Source: Shimia sp022448905 (GTDB lineage Bacteria > Pseudomonadota > Alphaproteobacteria > Rhodobacterales > Rhodobacteraceae). Taken from it: a DNA stretch of 64,000 nucleotides. How positions within the stretch are numbered: the stretch's first letter is position 1; the number at the start of each line of letters is the position of its first letter. Shown piece by piece: positions 48,608-56,866 of the stretch. The stretch lies in assembly GCF_047126315.1 (NCBI RefSeq), contig NZ_CP138953.1, forward strand, positions 930,001-994,000, given 5' to 3'. The notes beneath the pieces are model-generated. The model had not been told where the DNA came from and searched no databases. It saw only the letters and a list, made by a program, of their open reading frames with translations. The translations under genes were made by a program, and so were the position numbers.

Positions 48608-49258
48608 ATGGTCTATGTGAAATGGGGCTTTTGGACGCTCTTCTGGCTGTTTGTGGCGGCGTTTTTTCATTACACACTGCCGCAGCACGATGTCGTGCGG
48701 ATCACCGACACCTATGAAAAGCGGATCGATTTTGGCGAGAACTCGATTTTCTGGGCCAAAGAAGACAGTGGCAATGCAACCGGCAACGTGAATCGCGATG
48801 TGTTTTTCATTCAGACCAAGTTTCCGAATGAAAAGGTGATGGTCTATCGCAACGAAGATACGTCCGCCGGGTGGCCGCCGTACTTCAAGTTTGACACCGC
48901 CAATTTGCAGGCCGAAGCGGCGGATATGAAGTCGTCTGCGGACGCGCCGCAATGGGTGGCTGTAAAGCACTACGGCTGGCGCAATGAGTTCCTATCGATC
49001 TACCCAAATGCCGTGGGAGTGAAAGCCGTAGAAGGGTCAGATGTGACCTTTATTCCATGGTTGAACATCCTGATCCTGACCGTGTTTTTCGCTTTTGTTT
49101 GGGCGATTTACGTGCGTTGGCGGCGCTTCCGTCAGGCGCGGATTGATCCGGTGCTTGAGGACATGGGAGACAGCCTGGAAGCAGCAGGCGACAATCTGGC
49201 TGAGAAGCGCGGGCGGTTCCGCGCCTGGCTGGACACCTGGCGCGGGAAGGCGCGTTAA
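48608..49258 (+). CDS. DUF1523 family membrane protein
   Basis: A 216-residue protein, MVYVKWGFWTLFWLFVAAFF. The first membrane segment is followed by a periplasmic domain of about 130 residues (HYTLPQHDVVRITDTYEKRI, FFIQTKFPNEKVMVYRNEDT, WVAVKHYGWRNEFLSIYPNA) and a second segment (LNILILTVFFAFVWAIYVRW) with a basic cytoplasmic tail. The pattern HDVVRITDTYEKR and the two-span layout fit DUF1523, a family of unknown function. It is the last gene of the cluster. Its stop overlaps that of the convergent soeC gene (GTTAAC). Confidence 0.8.
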   Translation: MVYVKWGFWTLFWLFVAAFFHYTLPQHDVVRITDTYEKRIDFGENSIFWAKEDSGNATGNVNRDVFFIQTKFPNEKVMVYRNEDTSAGWPPYFKFDTANLQAEAADMKSSADAPQWVAVKHYGWRNEFLSIYPNAVGVKAVEGSDVTFIPWLNILILTVFFAFVWAIYVRWRRFRQARIDPVLEDMGDSLEAAGDNLAEKRGRFRAWLDTWRGKAR

Positions 49259-50127
49259 CGCATGCCGTAGTAGAGGCCGACCACGTGCTCGGCCTCTGCA
49301 AAGAACAGCCAGCGCGAGGTTGCGACACCTGCGACGTGGCTGAGGACTGCGATGATTGCCAAGACGTGGCTGAAGGGCAGCAGCAGGCAGATGATGGGCA
49401 GCACGAAGGTGAGCCCAAAAGCGATGCGGCGCAGTTTTTGCGCGTGTTTCCGGCCAATGACGTAGATGAATTCTCTCACCAGATAATTGGGCGCGGTGTG
49501 GGGATGTGCCATGGAGCGCACCGTGCCGCGCTCGCCTAATCCCGTGGCCGTGCCAAGGTCGGTGCCGCTGTCAGATAGGGCCGCGTCACCACGTTGCCAC
49601 CAGATGAATTGGAAGATCGCGGCGATCACAAGCAGCAGGATGGCCATGTTCACGAGACCCGAAAGCAATGCGCCTCCAGCCAGAGAGAAACTCAGGTAAA
49701 GTGCTGGCGTCAAAGGGGTTTTCCAGCGTGGCACAGTTTCGAGCTGGGCGTAGATCATTGAGGTGGTGAAGACGGTGAACAGCGATAGGGCGGCACCGAT
49801 CAGACCCAATGCGGTGGCGTTCATTTCAAGGAAAATCAGCGATATCGCGTGTAGCCCCATAAAAAGAAGGGCGAGGATGGCGCTGACTCCTTCGCGTGAT
49901 AGCCAGCTGCTGCGCCATTGGGAGAGGGCGCGCCAGGCGCGTTCAGGGTGGCCGAGGTGGAAGGTGGAGGAGATCAGGCCACCAACGGACAGGGCGTAAG
50001 CAATTGCAAAGAATACAAAAGCTGTGAGGCCGGTGGGTGGCGTCGGATCAATGCCAAGCCAGAACAGGAGGCCGAAGCCAAGGCCGGAGAGCGTTGAGAA
50101 GACGATAACGGATGGGGCTGGATGCAT
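49255..50127 (-). CDS. soeC: Sulfite dehydrogenase membrane anchor SoeC (DmsC-like)
   Basis: A 290-residue protein starting MHPAPSVIVFSTLSGLGFGL. Eight membrane segments are visible. HPERAWRALSQWRSSWLSRE is the conserved first-loop motif of the DmsC anchor family, and STFHLGHPERAWRA shows its histidine. Together with SoeA and SoeB it forms a membrane-bound, cytoplasm-facing enzyme that oxidises sulfite to sulfate and delivers electrons to quinone. A DMSO-reductase anchor is an alternative by sequence alone, but the taurine and sulfite context supports SoeC. Its ATG overlaps the soeB stop (TGATG). Confidence 0.88.
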   Translation of the reverse strand: MHPAPSVIVFSTLSGLGFGLLFWLGIDPTPPTGLTAFVFFAIAYALSVGGLISSTFHLGHPERAWRALSQWRSSWLSREGVSAILALLFMGLHAISLIFLEMNATALGLIGAALSLFTVFTTSMIYAQLETVPRWKTPLTPALYLSFSLAGGALLSGLVNMAILLLVIAAIFQFIWWQRGDAALSDSGTDLGTATGLGERGTVRSMAHPHTAPNYLVREFIYVIGRKHAQKLRRIAFGLTFVLPIICLLLPFSHVLAIIAVLSHVAGVATSRWLFFAEAEHVVGLYYGMR

Positions 50128-50888
50128 CAGGCGGTCCCTCCGGGCAGTTTGTCGAGGGCCTTGTCGAGCCAGCCGAGGAAGCCTTGGGGTTCTTCGGCAA
50201 CGGGTTCCAGAAGTGGGGCCAAAAGGCTTTGGTCGTCCCAGGAATCTTTGAGGCGGGGTGGCAGATATTTGTTGACGGGCAAGGTGCCCATTTCCGGCAT
50301 GAGGTCAAATCCGCCTCTGGATTCAACAAGTTGGCTGACGTCAGATTTGGGATCGGACAGGTCGCCAAAGTGTCTTGCACCCGCTGGGCAGGTGCGGACG
50401 CAGGAGGGGATTTGATCCTCTTCCGGCAGGTTTTCGTTGTAGATGCGATCCACACAGAGGGTGCATTTCTTCATCACGCCTTCGGCTTGATCCAACTCGC
50501 GCGCGCCATAAGGGCAGGCCCAGGCGCAGAGGCCGCAGCCGATGCAGTGGTCTTCGTTGACCAGCACAATGCCATCCTCAACGCGTTTGTAGCTTGCGCC
50601 GGTGGGGCAGACTGTGACGCAGGGGGCATTTTCGCAATGCAAACAAGACTTGGGAAAGTGTACGGTCTGCGCGCTGCCTTGCTCTGGCTGCACCTCATAG
50701 CTGTGTACGCGGTTCAGAAATGTGCCCATGGGTTCGGTGCCATAGGGGCGTTGATCAGACAGCGGCGCGCCGTAGTTTTCGGTGTTCCAGCCTTTGCAGG
50801 ATATCACGCATGCGTGGCAGCCGACGCAGGTGTCCAGATCGATCACAAGGCCGAGGGTGCGGTCGGTTTTGGCGGGTAAATCGGTCAT
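50127..50888 (-). CDS. soeB: Sulfite dehydrogenase iron-sulfur subunit SoeB
   Basis: A 253-residue ferredoxin-type protein starting MTDLPAKTDRTLGLVIDLDT. Four cysteine clusters for [4Fe-4S] centres are present: CVGCHACVISCKGW, CLHCENAPCVTVCPTGA, CIGCGLCAWACPYGA, and CTLCVDRI with CVRTCPAGA. This is the DmsB/PsrB/SoeB electron-transfer pattern. No Tat or Sec signal is present, consistent with a cytoplasmic location. It links the molybdenum site of SoeA to the membrane subunit. The gap to soeA (50889-50958) holds the dispersed 45-bp element. Confidence 0.92.
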   Translation of the reverse strand: MTDLPAKTDRTLGLVIDLDTCVGCHACVISCKGWNTENYGAPLSDQRPYGTEPMGTFLNRVHSYEVQPEQGSAQTVHFPKSCLHCENAPCVTVCPTGASYKRVEDGIVLVNEDHCIGCGLCAWACPYGARELDQAEGVMKKCTLCVDRIYNENLPEEDQIPSCVRTCPAGARHFGDLSDPKSDVSQLVESRGGFDLMPEMGTLPVNKYLPPRLKDSWDDQSLLAPLLEPVAEEPQGFLGWLDKALDKLPGGTA

Positions 50889-50893
50889 TTTTT

Positions 50894-50938
50894 CACGTCG
50901 GTATTGCGTCGGTATTGCGACTGTATCGCGGAGGTGCG
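50894..50938 (+). repeat. 45-bp dispersed element, copy B, between soeA and soeB
   Basis: Begins CACGTCGGTATTGCGTCGG and ends GCGGAGGTGCG. It comprises successive 11-bp units GTCGGTATTGC, GTCGGTATTGC and GACTGTATCGC. It matches 41 of 45 bases of the reverse complement of 26050-26094. It fills most of the 70-bp gap between two subunit genes of one enzyme. Confidence 0.8.
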
Positions 50939-50958
50939 GATTTTGAGGCCTTGATGTC

Positions 50959-53781
50959 TCATTTGCCTACTTTCCATTCCAAATGATCCGGGCCTTGGGG
51001 CACTGGTGACTTGATAGGATCAAAGGCCGGTTGGCTCTCTTCAGGCGCATCCGCTTTCGCGATTTTCACGCGCAGGTCGAACCACGCGGCTTGGCCTGTG
51101 ATGGGGTCCGAGTTGGCCCACCGCAAGCCGTCGCCTTTGGGCGGCAGCAATTCATGGATCAGATGGTTGAGCAGGAACCCTTTGTTGGCCTCCGGCGCGT
51201 CCTCAGAAAGCGCCCAGGCGCCTTTGCGTTTGCCAATGGCGTTCCAGGTCCAGACGGTGTTCTCGTTGAGAGCCGCCTGATGGGCCACAGGCACTGTGAT
51301 CTCGCCGTGGGCAGAGGTCACGCGGGCCCAGTCGCCCTCGGCAAAGCCGTGTTTCTTCCAGAGTTTGGTTGGGAGGTAGAGCGGGTTTTCGCCGTGTAAC
51401 TGGCGCAGCCAAGCGTTTTGGGTGCCCCAGCTGTGATACATCGCCATTGGGCGTTGGGTGAGGGCGTGCACGTTCAACTCGTCTGGATCAACACGGGCGT
51501 CCTCCAGCGGCGCGTACCAGATGGGCAGCGGCTCCATAACCTCCTTCAGACGGTCGCGCAGATGGTCTGGAGGCTGGATGTCACCATGTCCTTCGGCGGC
51601 ACGTTGGAATTTGCGCATTGGTTCCACATAGAGCTGGAACAAGAAGGGTTGGGGGGCGTCATAGAGCCCAATGCCAACGGCCCAGTCTTGGTAGTGCTGA
51701 TTCCAAGGTTTCATGTAGAGTGCGTTGTCCGGCACGTGTTCGATGGCAAAGCCACCGTTGGCAATGTACTCTTCAAGTTGATTTGGATTGACTTTGCCGC
51801 GGCCAAATTGGTCGCCGTTTCCACGGAAACCAGCAAGAGGACCCACGCCAGGGCGGCGTTCGTGGTTCACGATGTAATCGGCGTAGTCTTTCCACTTGGC
51901 GGTTCCGTCTTCTTTGAGAAAGCCAGGCAGGCCAATACGTGCGCCAAGTTCGATCAGCACCGATTGGAAGCCGCGCACGTCGCGATCTGGTTCAATCACC
52001 GGCCAGCGGATGGCGTCGGCCGCGCCGTCCGCTTCGCAGATTGGGCGGTCCAATAGCGAAATACAGTCGTGGCGTTCCAGATAGGTGGTGTCGGGGAGGA
52101 TCAGGTCGGCATAGGCGACCATTTCGGAACTGTAGGCATCGGAGTAGATGATGCGTGGGATGCGGTAGCCGCCGTCGTCGTTGCGGTCGGTCAGCATCTT
52201 GATCACGCCCGAGGTGTTCATCGAGGAGTTCCAGGACATGTTGGCCATGTACATGAACAGGGTGTCGATCGGGTACGGATCCTGTGCGTGGGCGTTGGAG
52301 ATCACCATATGCATCAGGCCATGTACGGACATAGGGTTTTCCCATGTGAAGGCTTTGTCGATGCGACAGGCGGAGCCGTCCTCGTTGATCTGCAGGTCTT
52401 CGGGGCCACGCGGGAAGCCGAGGTGTGGACCGGCTAGTGGCTTGCCGGGACGGCCATAGCCGTGGGGTGTTGGGTGCGCCTCAACCGGCTTGGGATAGGG
52501 CGGCTTAAAACGGAAACCGCCGGGGACTTCGACGGTCCCCAAAAGGATTTGCAGCACGTGTAGGGCGCGGCACGTCTGGAACCCGTTGGAATGGGCGGAG
52601 ATGCCGCGCATGGCGTGAAAGCTGACCGGCCGCCCCGTCATGGTTTTGTGGACCTCGCCGCGGAAGTCGGTCCACTCCTGCTCCAGCTCAAAGGCCTCGT
52701 CAAAGGCCACACGCGCCAGTTCAGCGGCGATGGTTTTGATTTTTCGGGCGGAGATGCCGGTTTTCTCGGCGACGTTTTCCGGTGCGTATTGCGGGTCGAG
52801 ATATTTCTCAGCCATCAGGTGCATCACTGTACGGTGGGTGACACCGGCCTGACGGTAGGTGGCCGACAGATCTGGGCGCACGCCTTTCTTGTCAAAGGGT
52901 GCGGGCTTGCCGGTTTTGCGGTCAATCACCAGTTGTTTGCCATCCGCGTCGCGCATCAAAAGGCCGGTTTCGGCGTCCACCAGCACGGCGGCATTTGTGT
53001 ATTGCGCGAGGTAGTGCAGGTCGATTTTGCCGGCCTTCATCAGCTCATGCACGAGGCTGAGGATGAAGAGGCCGTCGGTGCCGGGCGTGATGCCCACCCA
53101 TTCATCCGCAACGGCGTTGTAGCCGGAACGCACAGGGTTCACGCCAATGACTTTGGCACCGCGGGCTTTGATCTTTCCAATGCCAGCTTTGATTGGGTTG
53201 CTGTCGTGGTCTTCGGCGACGCCAAAGATCATGAAGAGTTTGGTGTGGTCCCAATCCGGTTGGCCAAACTCCCAAAAAGCCCCACCCATGGTGTAGATGC
53301 CCGCCGCTGCCATGTTGACGGAGCAGAAACCGCCGTGGGCCGCATAGTTGGGCGTGCCAAAGTGCTGTGCCCAGAAGCTGGTGAAGCTTTGGGATTGGTC
53401 GCGGCCGGTGAAGAAGGCCAATTTGTGCGGCGCGGTTTCATGTAGCTCGGTAAGCCAACCGACAGCTGTGCTCATGGCCTCTTCCCAGCTGATCTCCTCA
53501 TACTCGCCGGAACCGCGTGGGCCGACCCGTTTAAGGGGCTTTTTCAGGCGAGACGGCGCGTTGACCTGCATGATGCCGGCGGAGCCTTTGGCGCAGAGCA
53601 CGCCTTTGTTCACCGGATGGTCGCGGTTGCCTTCGATATAGGCCACTTGTTTTTTGCCATCGGGGCCGTCCTTCATGTGCACGTTGATGCCGCAGCGACA
53701 GGCGCACATGTAACAGGTCGTCTGACGTATCTCGTCAGAGACTTTCGGACTGGTGTTGAGGTCGGGTTGCTGGAACGTCAT
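50959..53781 (-). CDS. soeA: Sulfite dehydrogenase molybdopterin subunit SoeA
   Basis: A 940-residue molybdopterin oxidoreductase starting MTFQQPDLNTSPKVSDEIRQ. The N-terminal [4Fe-4S] site is Cys23, Cys26 and Cys30 in TTCYMCACRCGINVHM, with Cys63 in VLCAKGSAG. Further family blocks include FFTGRDQSQSFTSFWAQHFG, the pterin-binding NPIKAGIGKIKARGAKVIGV and the domain-IV segment THNAWL-like YHSWGTQNAWLRQLHGENPL. There is no twin-arginine signal, so the enzyme faces the cytoplasm, as known for SoeABC. It oxidises sulfite released by Xsc to sulfate. It follows yeiH within 20 bp in a common operon. Confidence 0.92.
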   Translation of the reverse strand: MTFQQPDLNTSPKVSDEIRQTTCYMCACRCGINVHMKDGPDGKKQVAYIEGNRDHPVNKGVLCAKGSAGIMQVNAPSRLKKPLKRVGPRGSGEYEEISWEEAMSTAVGWLTELHETAPHKLAFFTGRDQSQSFTSFWAQHFGTPNYAAHGGFCSVNMAAAGIYTMGGAFWEFGQPDWDHTKLFMIFGVAEDHDSNPIKAGIGKIKARGAKVIGVNPVRSGYNAVADEWVGITPGTDGLFILSLVHELMKAGKIDLHYLAQYTNAAVLVDAETGLLMRDADGKQLVIDRKTGKPAPFDKKGVRPDLSATYRQAGVTHRTVMHLMAEKYLDPQYAPENVAEKTGISARKIKTIAAELARVAFDEAFELEQEWTDFRGEVHKTMTGRPVSFHAMRGISAHSNGFQTCRALHVLQILLGTVEVPGGFRFKPPYPKPVEAHPTPHGYGRPGKPLAGPHLGFPRGPEDLQINEDGSACRIDKAFTWENPMSVHGLMHMVISNAHAQDPYPIDTLFMYMANMSWNSSMNTSGVIKMLTDRNDDGGYRIPRIIYSDAYSSEMVAYADLILPDTTYLERHDCISLLDRPICEADGAADAIRWPVIEPDRDVRGFQSVLIELGARIGLPGFLKEDGTAKWKDYADYIVNHERRPGVGPLAGFRGNGDQFGRGKVNPNQLEEYIANGGFAIEHVPDNALYMKPWNQHYQDWAVGIGLYDAPQPFLFQLYVEPMRKFQRAAEGHGDIQPPDHLRDRLKEVMEPLPIWYAPLEDARVDPDELNVHALTQRPMAMYHSWGTQNAWLRQLHGENPLYLPTKLWKKHGFAEGDWARVTSAHGEITVPVAHQAALNENTVWTWNAIGKRKGAWALSEDAPEANKGFLLNHLIHELLPPKGDGLRWANSDPITGQAAWFDLRVKIAKADAPEESQPAFDPIKSPVPQGPDHLEWKVGK

Positions 53782-53801
53782 CTGGCCTCCCTTGGGCGCG
53801 T

Positions 53802-54854
53802 TTATCCGGTGAGCAAGTAAATCCCCGCGAGAATGAAGCCTGCGATGAAGAGGGTTTCGACAAAGATGAGCGCGATGGCTGCGCCGCCGACGCCGAGCAC
53901 CTGTTTGAGGTTGGTTTTCATGCCCACAGCCGCGACGGCGGTGAGCAGGAGATAACGAGAGGTTTCGCCCAGCAGGTCAGAAAGAAAGGCGGGAATGAAA
54001 CCAAGCGAATTCAGAGCTGCGAGAGCAAGGAAACCGACCACAAAGCCCGGCAAAACTGGCGGGCGCTCGCCGGATGTGGGGGCTTCAGCAAAGGTGCGGA
54101 TCAGCATGGAGGTGATCAGAACCACTGGGGCCAGCATGGCGACTCGGATCAGCTTGACCAGTACGGCGGTGTCGCCTGCCTCTTGGCTGATAGAGAAGCC
54201 GGCACCAGCAACCTGGGCGACATCATGGATGGTGCCGCCAAGGAAGACGCCCGCCATTTGATCGTTGAGCCCGAAGACTTCCACCAACGGCGGATACGCG
54301 ATCATGGCAATGGTGGACATAACGGTGACGCCCATGACGGTGAAGAGCAGGCGTTCCTCAGAACGGGCGTCTTTGGGCAAGATTGCAGCCACGGCCATGG
54401 CAGCAGAGGCGCCGCAGATGGCAACGGAGCTGGCAGTGAGCGTAGAGAAGCGCCATTTGTGACCGAACAAAGGGGCTACGAGCAGACCAAAAAGGATTGT
54501 CGCCACCACGCCGAGGATGATGAGCAGCAACAGTTGCCAGCCCAGTTCCATGACCATCATCGCTGAAATGCGGGCGCCAAGCAGGGCCACGCCCAAGCGG
54601 AGTACTGTTTTTGCGGCAAAGCCAACGCCCTCAACGGTGCGGCCTTCCTCGCCCAAAAAATTGAGGGCAATGCCAAACAGCAGGGCAAGCAACATGGCGG
54701 GGGCGCCATGGTGCTCAGACAGCAATTGCGCCGTGGCCGCAACTGTGACGGCAACCGCAACGCCGGGGAAATAACGGGCAAAATCCGCGCGTAGACGCAT
54801 TTTGATCTGCGTAAGGCGGTCAGGTTGGGAGCTTGTTCTGTCTGCTTGGGTCAC
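53802..54854 (-). CDS. YeiH family putative sulfate exporter (UPF0324)
   Basis: A 350-residue protein with about ten membrane segments. The GTG start at 54854 overlaps the stop of the 32-residue ORF before it. The pattern ARYFPGVAVAVTVAATAQLL, LLALLFGIALNFLG, FAAKTVLRLGVALLGARIS, ASSVAICGASAAMAVAAILP and FLGGTIHDVAQVAGAGFSIS is that of the YeiH/PSE family. In sulfonate-degrading bacteria such proteins are proposed to export sulfate. Its place between a TauE-type permease and soeABC supports disposal of the sulfate made by Soe. Direct evidence for the substrate is lacking. Confidence 0.88.
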   Translation of the reverse strand: MTQADRTSSQPDRLTQIKMRLRADFARYFPGVAVAVTVAATAQLLSEHHGAPAMLLALLFGIALNFLGEEGRTVEGVGFAAKTVLRLGVALLGARISAMMVMELGWQLLLLIILGVVATILFGLLVAPLFGHKWRFSTLTASSVAICGASAAMAVAAILPKDARSEERLLFTVMGVTVMSTIAMIAYPPLVEVFGLNDQMAGVFLGGTIHDVAQVAGAGFSISQEAGDTAVLVKLIRVAMLAPVVLITSMLIRTFAEAPTSGERPPVLPGFVVGFLALAALNSLGFIPAFLSDLLGETSRYLLLTAVAAVGMKTNLKQVLGVGGAAIALIFVETLFIAGFILAGIYLLTG

Positions 54855-54949
54855 GCGCGGAAATCCTTCTTTGCAGAAGCTGTGGCAGATTGAGCGTGTA
54901 GGTCAAGGACGTGTTGCGTACGTGCCGTAAAGTCAGGGATGTTGGTCAT
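54851..54949 (-). CDS. 32-residue ORF coupled to tauE and yeiH
   Basis: ATG at 54949 overlaps the tauE stop (ATGA), and its own stop overlaps the yeiH GTG start (GTGA). The peptide starts MTNIPDFTARTQHVLDLHAQ and ends SATASAKKDFRA. It is hydrophilic, with a short amphipathic helix and no membrane span. Four-base overlaps at both ends fill the gap exactly, which is strong circumstantial support for translation. It may be a small protein or simply a coupling frame that carries ribosomes from tauE to yeiH. No family is recognised. Confidence 0.55.
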   Translation of the reverse strand: MTNIPDFTARTQHVLDLHAQSATASAKKDFRA

Positions 54950-55704
54950 GCACCAATCCCCTGACGGAGGATCCCCAGCGTCGCCAATCCGATCAGCAGG
55001 CAGAGGCAAAACGGTTTGTAATATGGCTCCCACGCGGGGCGGAAGAGGGACTTACCGGCGATAACTCCCAGAGCGGATGCCGGTGCTAATGCAAGGCCGC
55101 GCAGGGCGGACTCGGTGTTCATCACGCCAAAATAGGTCAAGGTTGCCAGTGAAATGACGGAAGACGCAAAGAGGAACATCACCAGAGAGGCGCGCATTTC
55201 GCGGGCGGGGGCGTTGGAGGCTAACACATAGAGCGCAACGACCATGCCGCCAACACCGGCCAGGCCGGTCACGATGCCCGCCAAAATGCCCGATCCCCAG
55301 AGGCCTGGCCGTGTGGCCAAGACCGGCAGGCGCAGTTTGGCGAGCTGCGTCGCGGCAAGCACAACAATCACGCTTAAAGCTACCAATTTGGAGGTGTCGA
55401 CCGGCAGGGACTGGGTTAAGCTGAGACCTATGGGCAGGCCAAACGCCGAGCCTAGCACCAGCCCGGTGACCACGCGGCGGTTGGCGTCTTTCATACCGCC
55501 GCGCACCATCAGTAGGGAGGCGGTCATCTCCTGAAACCAAAGGATGGGGATCAGTGTTATGGGGGCGAGAAACATCACGGCGATCGCCATAACAACCGCA
55601 GATAAGGCAAAGCCTGAAAACCCGCGCACCATACCGGCGACGAAACAAATCAGGATGAGCCAAACAAAGTGGTCAGTTGGCAGGGCGAGGGCGTCGATCA
55701 TCAA
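54946..55704 (-). CDS. tauE: TauE-type sulfite exporter family protein (TSUP)
   Basis: A 252-residue protein starting MMIDALALPTDHFVWLILIC. Eight membrane segments are visible. FVAGMVRGFSGFALSAVVMA in the first half and GSGILAGIVTGLAGVGGMVV in the second are the paired glycine-rich repeats of the TSUP/DUF81 family. TauE of Cupriavidus is proposed to export sulfite made from C2 sulfonates. Here the gene sits between citrate synthase and soeABC, next to the xsc module, so sulfite or sulfate export is the best reading. It overlaps citrate synthase by four bases (55701-55704). Confidence 0.85.
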   Translation of the reverse strand: MMIDALALPTDHFVWLILICFVAGMVRGFSGFALSAVVMAIAVMFLAPITLIPILWFQEMTASLLMVRGGMKDANRRVVTGLVLGSAFGLPIGLSLTQSLPVDTSKLVALSVIVVLAATQLAKLRLPVLATRPGLWGSGILAGIVTGLAGVGGMVVALYVLASNAPAREMRASLVMFLFASSVISLATLTYFGVMNTESALRGLALAPASALGVIAGKSLFRPAWEPYYKPFCLCLLIGLATLGILRQGIGA

Positions 55705-56834
55705 CGGTCTTTCATCGGGGTATAAGGGCGCATGTCAGGGCCGTTATAGAGCGTCAGTGGCCGGATGAGGATGTTGCTTTCTTGTTGGTCGATACACTGG
55801 ATGATCCAGCCCGGCATGCGGCCGATTGCGAAGATTGGCACATAGAGATCCATCGGGATGCCGTGCAACTGGTAGATCACGCCGGAGTAGAAATCGACGT
55901 TCACGTTGAGGCCATGGCGGGCGTAGGGCTTCATCGCTTCGACCACGCCTTGCAGGATTTCGTACCACTCTGGTGCGCCCATTTCTTCGCCAAGTTTTTT
56001 CACACCGTCGCGCATGTGGCGCGCGCGCGGGTCTTCGGCGCGGTAGACGCGGTGGCCAAAGCCGGTGACCGCCTCGCGGTTTTTGCGCTTGGCTTTGACG
56101 TAGGCGGCGGCGTTGTCGGGCGTACCGATCTCGTGCACCATTTTCATCACGTCTTCGGCTGCGCCGCCGTGGGCGGGGCCTGCCAAAGTGGACAGCGCGG
56201 TGACGACGCCGCCGTGCAGATTGGTGTCGGTGCCAATGGTGACGCGGGCGGCAAAAGAGCTGGCGTTGGCGCCGTGTTCGGCGTGTAGGATGAAGTCGAC
56301 ATCGGCCAGTTTGGCGGCGTCCTCGGAAGGTTTCTCTCCCTTGAGCATCCAGAGCCAGTTGGCTGCGTGGGACAGAGTCTTGTCCGCAGGGATCGGATCG
56401 CGGCCGTTGCGGATGTTTTCATGCGCGGCGATGATCATCGAGACTTGCGAGGTTAGGCGCAGGCCGTTGGCGAGAAAAGCTTCAGTGCCAGTGTTCTGGC
56501 TATCTGCCTCCAGTGCGGCGAGGGCGGAGACCGCGGTGCGCAGTACGTCCATAGGGTGGCCGTCTTTGGTGGCGCGGATGATGTCGAAGATTTGGTCAGG
56601 CAGCTCGCGGGCGGCCTTGAGCGCGGCGTCGAATTCAGCCAGTTGTGTCTCGGTGGGCAGCTCGCTGTGGATCAGCAGGTAGCAGACTTCCTCAAATGTA
56701 GACTGCGTGGCGAGGTCGTGGATGGAATAACCTCGATAGGACAGCTCGCCTTTGGCGCCATCGATATGGGAGACGCCAGAACGCTCGAAATAAATGCCCT
56801 TGAGGCCGCGGTTGATCTTGACGTTTTCGGTCAC
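55701..56834 (-). CDS. Citrate/2-methylcitrate synthase family protein in the sulfite operon
   Basis: A 377-residue protein of the short citrate synthase class. RGLKGIYFERSGVSHIDGAK, GELSYRGYSIHDLA, DFILHAEHGANASSFAARVT, LHGGVVTALSTLAGPAHGGA, VTGFGHRVYRAEDPRA and DFYSGVIYQLHGIPMDLYVP carry the catalytic His, His and Asp sites. The start is GTG at 56834 with AGGAG upstream. Being first in the operon with tauE, yeiH and soeABC, it probably channels acetyl-CoA from taurine into the TCA cycle. 2-Methylcitrate synthase activity is possible by sequence, but no prp genes are nearby. Confidence 0.9.
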   Translation of the reverse strand: MTENVKINRGLKGIYFERSGVSHIDGAKGELSYRGYSIHDLATQSTFEEVCYLLIHSELPTETQLAEFDAALKAARELPDQIFDIIRATKDGHPMDVLRTAVSALAALEADSQNTGTEAFLANGLRLTSQVSMIIAAHENIRNGRDPIPADKTLSHAANWLWMLKGEKPSEDAAKLADVDFILHAEHGANASSFAARVTIGTDTNLHGGVVTALSTLAGPAHGGAAEDVMKMVHEIGTPDNAAAYVKAKRKNREAVTGFGHRVYRAEDPRARHMRDGVKKLGEEMGAPEWYEILQGVVEAMKPYARHGLNVNVDFYSGVIYQLHGIPMDLYVPIFAIGRMPGWIIQCIDQQESNILIRPLTLYNGPDMRPYTPMKDR

Positions 56835-56866
56835 GGATGGCTCCTGTTGCGTATGCGGAGGTATAC

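Noticed and set aside
40336..49258. The cluster as a prophage or conjugative element.
   Set aside because: No integrase, capsid, portal, relaxase, transposase or attachment repeats were seen, and the core genes match the surrounding base composition.
54946..55704. Orthology of the two TSUP permeases (472-1218 and 54946-55704).
   Set aside because: They share only the general family repeats. Their sequences and contexts differ, so the sulfite-export call is not carried over to the first.
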